From: JAKPQD01 sp029572965
Lineage (GTDB): Bacteria; Bacteroidota; Bacteroidia; Bacteroidales; DTGW01
Assembly: GCA_035374585.1 (NCBI GenBank)
Contig: DAOSPF010000076.1
Coordinates: forward strand, 1-13,629
Length of the DNA stretch: 13,629 nucleotides
Reading direction: 5' to 3'
Program-made: the position numbers and the translations under genes
The notes under the pieces: generated by a model
The model's input: only the letters and a program-made list of their open reading frames with translations
Database searches by the model: none
What the model was told of the DNA's origin: nothing
Shown: positions 7,551 through 13,629 of the stretch, piece after piece
Position numbering within the stretch: position 1 is the stretch's first letter
Layout of the letters: each line of letters begins with the position of its first letter

Positions 7551-7581
7551 AACATTAAGGCCTTCGCTGTAAAAGATAGTG

Positions 7582-7835
7582 TTATTCTTTAATAAACTTC
7601 TCCGTATAAGTACATTCAACAGATTTAATCCTGATGTAATAAACACCATTTTTGAGGTTTGCAACATCTATCTCCATAAATCCATTATTGGCCATCTTTT
7701 TCATGGTTACAACTTGTCGCATATCCGAAGAATAAATTTCCAAATTAAAACTGTTTTCAGTACATTGAGGTACTTTCATTTTTAAAATGGTTTTTACAGG
7801 GTTAGGATAGACCAATAGTCTGTCCATTGTCCCAT
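7582..7835 (-). other. T9SS type A C-terminal sorting domain
   Basis: The end of the giant protein (about residues 1933-2015) shows the hallmarks of the type A sorting signal: LLVYPNPVKTILKM at the start, a middle strand NLEIYSSDMRQV, and near the end the signature VANLKNGVYYIRIKS followed by a basic ending TEKFIKE. In Bacteroidota this domain directs export through the outer-membrane T9SS and is usually cleaved when the protein is attached or released. No T9SS machinery gene is in the window. Confidence 0.95.
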
Positions 7836-10800
7836 TTTCAATACCAACCTTATTGTTCATAACTACAGTATCGCCGTTTATACATCCATTGGGGTTGGTT
7901 ACATGTACCCAATAGGTGCCGCTTGAAGATACTGTTAAAGTTTGGTTAGTACTGTTATTGCTCCATAAATATGAAGTAAAACCAGTTCCGGCATCAAGAG
8001 TATATGTACCTATAAAATCTACTTTATTTAAACCTCCTGCTAAGATAGGTTTAGCAGAGCTTAATATTTGGATAGTTTGGGTTTTATAGCTATTTTCGTC
8101 GTCTTCATAGCCATCAATATTGGTTCTAACCTTTATTACATTTTTACCAACATGTAGTTTGCTGCTTATATCACCAAAGTTATATGAAACAGTTCCATTA
8201 TTGGCAAGGTTTGAGGTAAGTGTAATTGTTCCTTCTTTTTTCAGAATATTGTCAACCAGTAAATTAAGTTTTATTTTACTGCCTGAAGTCATACTGCTGC
8301 CGCTAACATTTTTTACTTCGGCCGAAAGGGTATTTGTTACTCCATAGCAGGTATCAACAAGTCCACTGATTTTGGTAACTTCAATGAAAATAACATTAGC
8401 CTTGTTCTTCAAGAAAACGCTGTCTGTTGTTGAGCAGTTATTTGTCGGGTCGGTAACTTTAACTTTATATAATCCTCCTTTATTAACAATAAGCATTTTG
8501 TCAGTGGAATTGTCGCTCCATAAATATTTATAGCTGTCTGAGCTTCCTGCTATCAAAAAATATGGCATTTGGACAGAAGCTGTGTCTGCACCGCCAGCCA
8601 GGTTGACAGTTGGAGCAGGTAAAATTACAAGTTTTGTGTAAACAATACTATCGCATCCTGCAGAAGAGGCAAATACATTGCGGAATGTGCCTGCTGTGGT
8701 ATGCCCGTTGTACGATTGTCCAGCGCAGATTTCTTTTGTAATATTAACAACTACAGAGTCTGAAACTATAAGGTTAGTAGTAACAATACTGTCGCAACCT
8801 GAGACAGATACAAATGATTCGGGATAAAAGCCTGATGTATTGTGACCTTTATAAGTCTGGCCCCTGCAAATATATACATCTACAGTATCTGCAAATACAT
8901 CTTTTACAGAAAGGGTCAGGTTAACAGTACTGTCACATCCCAAGTACGTTAAGTAATGGTCTGTATATGTACCACTTTGACTATGCCCATTGTATGTATC
9001 CCCTTTGCATATTGTTTTGGATATATTACTTATTTTTATTGGGTTTACAGTAATATTACTGATTATAATACTGTCGCATCCGGATGCTGCAACCAGTGTA
9101 TCTCTGTAAATACCGGTTTCACTATATATTTTTCCTTTAGGGCTTGTGTATGTATTGCCTTGGCATAGTGTTGTATATAATGTTTGTGTTTTGCTGTTGC
9201 CCATTTTTAAGTTTATGGTCATGATACTGTCACATCCTCCAACAGAGGCAATGGTGTCAAGGTAAACTCCCGAGGTGTTTACAACACGGCCGGAAGGTAA
9301 AGTGTAATTTGCCTGGTCGCACGATAGTATATTAGCCGATGAAAAAACTTTTTGAGGATATACAAATATGTTCTTCAATAACGTATCATTATTCAGGTTT
9401 ACATCCGGGAGATACGAGTCGGTGTATATTTTGAGTTTGTTTGCCCCAAGGTTGAGTATGGTATCAATCCGGTCAATAAAAATGTTCAGGCTGTGGCCTG
9501 GTTTAAGATCTGCAACCAAATTTCTATAAATGTTAATGATTTTGTTATTGGTCATGTTTCTAACATGAATATTCAACGGGTCGTATTCAAAATCATTCAT
9601 ATTGCCCAGGTTTGAATAAGTGACATTCATTGAAAGGGTGCTTGATATGCAAGTCTGTCCTGGCAGGTCAGTACTGGTTATGGCATTGTCCGGTTTCAGG
9701 ATATACACATAAACGCTGTCTTTGTTTTTGCAACCTGTGGTAAGGTTGGTTACAGTTTCAGTATAAGTGCCGGGTTCTGTTACTGTAAGGTAGTCATTTG
9801 TCAAACCTGTATTCCAAAGGTAAGAATATCCACTGCCTAAGCCAGAAAATATTTGTGTACCGGCATAATCTTGAAGGGTATCTTGCCCTGCAGCTAAAGA
9901 TACATTGGGCAATGCATTTACCTTGAGCGTGAAATAAGCTTTGTCATTGGTACTATTGATGTCATTTTCAAGTATGGCATAAAAAGTAAAGCTATAGTTT
10001 TTGGCGGTATTGATTTTGTTTTTCAGGCCACTAAAGGTATAGTAAAGTTTATCTCCCGGATTGAGGTTTGAATTCAATACATATAATTCAGAAACGGGTG
10101 TTGAAGTACCAATTTTATAAGTAAACAAGATGTTTTCACCTTTAGCCATGATGGTATTTCCTACATTGGTAAATTCAACCCTCATGGTATCTGTTGTTCC
10201 AAGGCATATTTCTGAAGGTGAGATAACGTTTGTAATACTCCCATCGGGGATAAATATTTTGACATACACCGTATCCCGGTCAGAGCAGCCTGTAACAGTA
10301 TTGTTAACATTTACATGGTACAGTCCGCTGTTATTAACAGTATAAGTGCTGCCAAAAAAAGTCGGGTCTTGCCAGGTGTATTGCAAGTTAACTCCGGCTG
10401 GGGCTATAAGTAAGTATGGCGGAGTGGTCAAAATGGTGTCATTGGTCCCTCCAAAATCGACCCACGGAACAGCATTGATGGTGATATTATGTACAAGGGT
10501 GTCATTGGCAGCTTGCAAATCTCCGGTCATTTTTGTGTATATTTTTATTTTATTAGCTCCCACGCTGAATTTGTTTCTGAGATTGCTAAACGTATGGTAT
10601 ATTTTACCCCCAACAGGCATTGCTGAGGTTAATATAACGGAGTCTTTTACTTCTGCTAAGGAGTTTAGTTTATATGAAACGTAAAACTTAGTATTTATAG
10701 GGAGTGGGTTGTTCCCATTATTAATAATCTCAACAGTTGCCGTATTGACAGCTTTTTCACAGGCTATACTTACCAAGTCGGTTGCTGAGGGCTGAATATC

Positions 10801-13629
10801 TTTTATTTTTAGTGTAATTATGGCAGTGTCACGGCTTATGCAGCCCGTGTTAGTGTTAGTAACCATTACGCTGTATTGGTTTGACGAATAAACAGTAATG
10901 TTACTTGTAGTTGCTCCATTACTCCATAAATAGGTTTGGTTAGGGGCGCTCCCGGCATCTAAGGTATAACTTAAAGCTTCTACTTCAGCGTCAGGGCCAA
11001 TGTTTACATTGGGGTATCCATATACGTTTATCGTTTCTTTTATGGTGTCATTTGTGGCATCTATGTCGCCGGAAATTTTTACAACAGCTTCGCATTTGTA
11101 TTGACCTATAGCCGATAAATTTTCATTTTGGTTAAATTGATAGTCATAATAATCTCCGGCAAAAAGAGTATCAGGTAAAGGAATAGAAGCTGTTCTCCAT
11201 GCATTGCCATTTATTCTGTATTTGATATCTAAGATAGTATTTATAGGAATGGTATCCGTACCTACATTTTTGTAACGGAAAGTAAATTTTTGTGTACTTG
11301 AAAGTTTACATGCCGATACGGGGCTTACAATTTTATTGGCGCTAATGTCAAAAGCTACAATGGTCAGATTAGCTGTGTCTGATGCCGGGCAATCATGGTA
11401 ATCTGTTACTCTTACCCAATGCTTGCCAATATAGCGGGCTACATAAAATGTGTCGGTTGTATTGTCGCTCCAGAGGTATGTTTTAAAAGTGTTGTTCAGC
11501 TTAATCGTATCATATTTCGAGACTGTTTTGTCTGGCCCGATATAAACCGTTGGGTATCCCCAAGCCTGAATGGTCAGTTTGGTGGTGTCGTTGGCTGGTA
11601 CTGAATCATATTTATAAATAGTGTAGGCTTTGAGGTTGTATGCCTGGAAGGCAGTCATATTCATCGGGTTCTTTTTGGTCGAATAATGAATTGTATCACC
11701 GGGTTTGAATGTAGCCTTCAGTTTGATGGTGTCTTTTGAAAGTGTTTTGGCATGGTCTAAATAAGCCAAATATATGGTATCATTTTTCTTTAACGTATCT
11801 GTACCTAAGTTTTTGATGGCAACAGACATTTTTACAGGGGTTTTAAATTCGCAGGCATTTACAGGGTCATATATTTCGCTTACACCAACATCAGGTATCA
11901 GCTTTACTACTTTGAAGGTATCTGTTATACTGCATGTAGTTGCATTGTAGGTTAGCTTTAACCAGCACTTACCTACAGGAGGCTTTGTTAGCGATGAAGT
12001 TGAAGATAAATTTGAATTGGTGGCATTTTGCCATTTGTAGGTATATTGGGCATTAATGTTGGCCTGAATTTTATAGGTGTCAAGACGGGCAGTTGAGTAT
12101 TGCGCAGCTAACCCCGATACAGGGTTTTGGAGTATAGTAAAGTTTTTTGTAACGGTGTCGTTGTCTGTTTTAGGATAAAAACCTTTGTATGGGTCTTTAT
12201 GATATACTACCAACTGATAATTTCCTGCAGCTTCAGCATTTATTTCTTTATTGAAAGTGAGCGTTGTTGAACTTCCAATAGGAACATTTGATGTAAATAC
12301 TAAAGTGTCTGCTATTTCTGAGCCGCCATTGAGCTTTAAAGCCAGTATTGCTGTGTCTTTGTTGGCTATAATGCTACGGATGCCATTGTTGGTAACGTGT
12401 ACGCTCACTTTCTTAGGGTTTACCTTTTGGCAGTTGTTTTTGTGCGAGGTGATAGAGTCTAATTTTATGTTTATCGGGGCTTTATACACCTTGAAATCAT
12501 CAAAAGCAAATCCTTCCCATGGGGCATTATCATTACTTTTGAATACAAACCTGAATTTTAGCTGTCCTTTATTTAGTAAAGTATTGGGCAATACCTGTTT
12601 TGCGGTAACCCATCCGGGAGTAATACTATCCCATCCTGCAGTGCCAAGTACAGCAACGTTATTGCTATTATACCAGTTCCATTTCCATGGGTACGAATGT
12701 TTGGGTACAACGTTCCAGCTGGTTCCGTTATCTATGCTATATTGTAAAGCACAGCCCGAGGTCCCCTGATGTTGGAGGCTGTAATATTTGAATTCAACAA
12801 TTACTTTTGAAGTGTCTTCTATGTTGAAACAAGGGCTTTGAACGTATGAATTTTCGTTATTGTTGTGATACATGTATAATGAAGTTTTCCAGATCTTATA
12901 TCCTGAAGGCGCCCATTGGATGCTATCTGTATAAGGCTCGCCAAGCAGCCATGAAGAGTTTGTTCCTCCTGCGGACCAGAAGTTTTTCAAACCTTCAAAA
13001 TCTTCATTTACGGGAATAGTATAGGTAGGTAAAGCCGCAATGCTATATGTTAACTTGTCGTTGTCAATGTAATCTTCGTTAGCCAGCAGTGTAGTGGCAT
13101 ATACATTATTATATAAGTCTGCATTGGTAAGGTTAACTGTGGTTTTGAATGTAAAAAGGATACTATCCCCCGCAGGGATGCTTTGTTTGATGGTGTCTTT
13201 TATCAGAGTTGCCCCATTGTCGAAAGTGTAAGCTACAGGGATAATGGAGGGAGAGGTAATCGTTGTAAAGTTTTTGACCCAAATTTTTACAGTATCATGG
13301 CTTGTATGCCCGCAGCCTGAAAGGGGAGATACCCATTTTACTACACCCACATCATTAATAATAGAGTCTCCGGTGACAGAAAATTCATCAATGTTCCATC
13401 CGGAATAATTCTTTCCGCTGTATATAGGCCCCAAGGCAAACCTGATTTTGGTTTGTTGTTTTTTGTTGAAATATTCAGAAACATTATATGAAAATACTTT
13501 CCAATCTTTGTCTTGTTCATAATTAAAGTTTGTATAGATGTTTTGCCAGGTAAGGCCATTGTCGTTGCTTATATCTATATAAGCTTTATCCTGATAGTGA
13601 GTGTTTAGTTTTCGGCTAAAGTTTATAGA
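7582..13629 (-). CDS. Giant modular surface protein with T9SS sorting domain (N terminus off window)
   Basis: The frame is open from the window's right edge to TAA at 7582-7584, giving 2015 residues; the true start is outside. A TTG at 13434 interrupts no domain and is not a start. Order of parts: a jelly-roll domain like those after immune-inhibitor peptidases (to about residue 89, ending GWNIDEFSVTGD), a CARDB-like Ig domain, a second jelly-roll/MAM-like domain (about 204-385, ending FAFDDFKVYKAP), then seven CARDB-like domains (motifs VEFTNVGN, TNDT) mixed with seven PKD-like ones (motif YLWSNGAT), with five GCDS repeats inserted between the seventh CARDB and sixth PKD. The last 80 or so residues are a type A T9SS sorting domain, so the protein should cross the outer membrane by T9SS and be surface-anchored or released. 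An adhesin or stalk role is likely. An enzyme domain may lie in the missing N terminus. Confidence 0.93.
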   Translation of the reverse strand, partial: SINFSRKLNTHYQDKAYIDISNDNGLTWQNIYTNFNYEQDKDWKVFSYNVSEYFNKKQQTKIRFALGPIYSGKNYSGWNIDEFSVTGDSIINDVGVVKWVSPLSGCGHTSHDTVKIWVKNFTTITSPSIIPVAYTFDNGATLIKDTIKQSIPAGDSILFTFKTTVNLTNADLYNNVYATTLLANEDYIDNDKLTYSIAALPTYTIPVNEDFEGLKNFWSAGGTNSSWLLGEPYTDSIQWAPSGYKIWKTSLYMYHNNNENSYVQSPCFNIEDTSKVIVEFKYYSLQHQGTSGCALQYSIDNGTSWNVVPKHSYPWKWNWYNSNNVAVLGTAGWDSITPGWVTAKQVLPNTLLNKGQLKFRFVFKSNDNAPWEGFAFDDFKVYKAPINIKLDSITSHKNNCQKVNPKKVSVHVTNNGIRSIIANKDTAILALKLNGGSEIADTLVFTSNVPIGSSTTLTFNKEINAEAAGNYQLVVYHKDPYKGFYPKTDNDTVTKNFTILQNPVSGLAAQYSTARLDTYKIQANINAQYTYKWQNATNSNLSSTSSLTKPPVGKCWLKLTYNATTCSITDTFKVVKLIPDVGVSEIYDPVNACEFKTPVKMSVAIKNLGTDTLKKNDTIYLAYLDHAKTLSKDTIKLKATFKPGDTIHYSTKKNPMNMTAFQAYNLKAYTIYKYDSVPANDTTKLTIQAWGYPTVYIGPDKTVSKYDTIKLNNTFKTYLWSDNTTDTFYVARYIGKHWVRVTDYHDCPASDTANLTIVAFDISANKIVSPVSACKLSSTQKFTFRYKNVGTDTIPINTILDIKYRINGNAWRTASIPLPDTLFAGDYYDYQFNQNENLSAIGQYKCEAVVKISGDIDATNDTIKETINVYGYPNVNIGPDAEVEALSYTLDAGSAPNQTYLWSNGATTSNITVYSSNQYSVMVTNTNTGCISRDTAIITLKIKDIQPSATDLVSIACEKAVNTATVEIINNGNNPLPINTKFYVSYKLNSLAEVKDSVILTSAMPVGGKIYHTFSNLRNKFSVGANKIKIYTKMTGDLQAANDTLVHNITINAVPWVDFGGTNDTILTTPPYLLIAPAGVNLQYTWQDPTFFGSTYTVNNSGLYHVNVNNTVTGCSDRDTVYVKIFIPDGSITNVISPSEICLGTTDTMRVEFTNVGNTIMAKGENILFTYKIGTSTPVSELYVLNSNLNPGDKLYYTFSGLKNKINTAKNYSFTFYAILENDINSTNDKAYFTLKVNALPNVSLAAGQDTLQDYAGTQIFSGLGSGYSYLWNTGLTNDYLTVTEPGTYTETVTNLTTGCKNKDSVYVYILKPDNAITSTDLPGQTCISSTLSMNVTYSNLGNMNDFEYDPLNIHVRNMTNNKIINIYRNLVADLKPGHSLNIFIDRIDTILNLGANKLKIYTDSYLPDVNLNNDTLLKNIFVYPQKVFSSANILSCDQANYTLPSGRVVNTSGVYLDTIASVGGCDSIMTINLKMGNSKTQTLYTTLCQGNTYTSPKGKIYSETGIYRDTLVAASGCDSIIISNITVNPIKISNISKTICKGDTYNGHSQSGTYTDHYLTYLGCDSTVNLTLSVKDVFADTVDVYICRGQTYKGHNTSGFYPESFVSVSGCDSIVTTNLIVSDSVVVNITKEICAGQSYNGHTTAGTFRNVFASSAGCDSIVYTKLVILPAPTVNLAGGADTASVQMPYFLIAGSSDSYKYLWSDNSTDKMLIVNKGGLYKVKVTDPTNNCSTTDSVFLKNKANVIFIEVTKISGLVDTCYGVTNTLSAEVKNVSGSSMTSGSKIKLNLLVDNILKKEGTITLTSNLANNGTVSYNFGDISSKLHVGKNVIKVRTNIDGYEDDENSYKTQTIQILSSAKPILAGGLNKVDFIGTYTLDAGTGFTSYLWSNNSTNQTLTVSSSGTYWVHVTNPNGCINGDTVVMNNKVGIENGTMDRLLVYPNPVKTILKMKVPQCTENSFNLEIYSSDMRQVVTMKKMANNGFMEIDVANLKNGVYYIRIKSVECTYTEKFIKE
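7838..12477 (-). repeat. Alternating CARDB-like and PKD-like protein modules
   Basis: From about residue 385 onwards the giant protein repeats a two-domain unit of roughly 180 residues. Approximate CARDB-like segments: 12130-12474, 11560-11900, 11020-11357, 10470-10800, 9915-10250, 9354-9697 and 8058-8395; a further one precedes the second jelly roll at 13030-13362. Approximate PKD-like segments: 11905-12120, 11358-11558, 10800-11019, 10245-10470, 9697-9913, 8400-8616 and 7838-8057. Typical marks are VxNxGxxxL and DxNxTNDTL in the first type, and YLWSxxxTxxxLxV, a GxYxVxVT strand and GCxxxDT in the second. Copies are diverged, so the repeat is visible in protein and not as long identical DNA. 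Boundaries are approximate. Confidence 0.8.
8617..9353 (-). repeat. Five tandem cysteine-paired GCDS repeats
   Basis: Within the giant protein (about residues 1426-1671) five copies of a 46-52 residue unit stand in tandem. Each has the form C-x-G-x-x-Y, a SGxY turn, then GCDSI and a hydrophobic strand such as TTNLIV. The GCDS codons lie near 9226-9237, 9070-9081, 8929-8940, 8788-8799 and 8650-8660. Copies 1 and 2 have 28 residues between their two cysteines, copies 3, 4 and 5 have 23 and share YxGHxxxG. Similar repeats occur in other large Bacteroidota surface proteins; their function is not known to me. A disulfide within each unit is inferred. Confidence 0.85.
12477..13020 (-). other. Jelly-roll (MAM/immune inhibitor A-like) domain of the giant protein
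   Basis: This segment begins with VNEDFEGLKNFW and a tryptophan-rich stretch, continues through YVQSPCFNIED, a strand VIVEFKYY, the marker ALQYSIDNGTSWNVV and LKFRFVFKSND, and ends WEGFAFDDFKVYKAP. These are the features of the beta jelly rolls found in MAM-like and immune inhibitor A-like domains, which often bind carbohydrate or protein. The 13363-13629 segment at the window edge (ISNDNGLTWQNI, TKIRFALGP, GWNIDEFSVTGD) is the end of a second one, so the protein has at least two. Confidence 0.75.

Larger units (their letters stand above)
7065..7581. other. Hairpin-rich non-coding spacer between convergent genes
   Basis: This 517-base stretch separates aconitase from the convergent giant gene. 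I find no convincing gene: the only short open frames run through palindromes or into the giant gene. It holds at least four inverted repeats: 7115-7194 (18-bp stem plus inner 7-bp stem), 7303-7349 (GGAGCCT with AGGCTTC enclosing GTTGCA-TAT-TGCAAC), 7386-7408 (CAACTTTTT, loop TCGGT, AAAAAGTTG), and 7500-7550 (21-bp stem). The density of palindromes suggests REP-like intergenic repeats. Whether they recur elsewhere in the genome cannot be seen here. Confidence 0.7.

Noticed and set aside
8617..9353. Regular spacing of similar short DNA words, considered as a CRISPR array
   Set aside because: The spacing follows the codons of five protein repeats, the copies are diverged in DNA, and the reading frame is continuous.
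12251..12769. 172-codon plus-strand open frame
   Set aside because: It is opposite the CARDB-like and jelly-roll parts of the giant protein, which carry clear domain motifs in their own frame.
13341..13434. TTG at 13434 as the start of the giant gene
   Set aside because: The same frame continues without a stop to the window edge and encodes a coherent jelly-roll domain, so the gene begins outside.

Overview
The window comes from a member of the Bacteroidota; I cannot place it below phylum. The evidence is a very large surface protein ending in a type IX secretion system (T9SS) type A sorting domain, a mitochondrial-type aconitase, AT-rich spacers with TAnnTTTG-like promoter boxes, and starts without Shine-Dalgarno sequences. 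No tRNA, rRNA, CRISPR array or insertion sequence was seen.

Left part (2-1627, + strand): the C-terminal end of a YitT/DUF2179-family membrane protein is followed after 15 bases by a complete rimO (ribosomal protein S12 methylthiotransferase, GTG start). rimO meets a leftward signalling pair tail to tail, with one base between the two stop codons. The pair (1629-3794, - strand) is an 89-residue three-helix membrane protein followed by a 630-residue PAS-PAS sensor histidine kinase that also begins with three membrane helices. The two frames are the same and are separated only by one TAA and one further codon. Their membrane parts look like copies of one module, which suggests a split six-helix sensor.

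Middle part (3932-7064): a terminator, then a leftward slyD-like FKBP prolyl isomerase with a seven-cysteine tail, then, divergently, a complete aconitase. Both are housekeeping genes.

Spacer 7065-7581: non-coding and unusually rich in hairpins, including an 18-bp perfect stem behind aconitase and a 21-bp stem behind the giant gene. They look like REP-type palindromes doubling as terminators.

Right part (7582-13629, - strand): the last 2015 residues of a giant secreted protein whose N terminus lies outside the window. It has two jelly-roll (MAM/immune-inhibitor-like) domains, then a long alternation of CARDB-like Ig folds and PKD-like domains, five cysteine-paired GCDS repeats, and the T9SS sorting domain. 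A cysteine pair recurs at six PKD-to-CARDB junctions, with 26 residues between the cysteines in five of them and 28 in the sixth. This is the strongest structural pattern in the window and suggests a covalently stapled surface stalk or adhesin.
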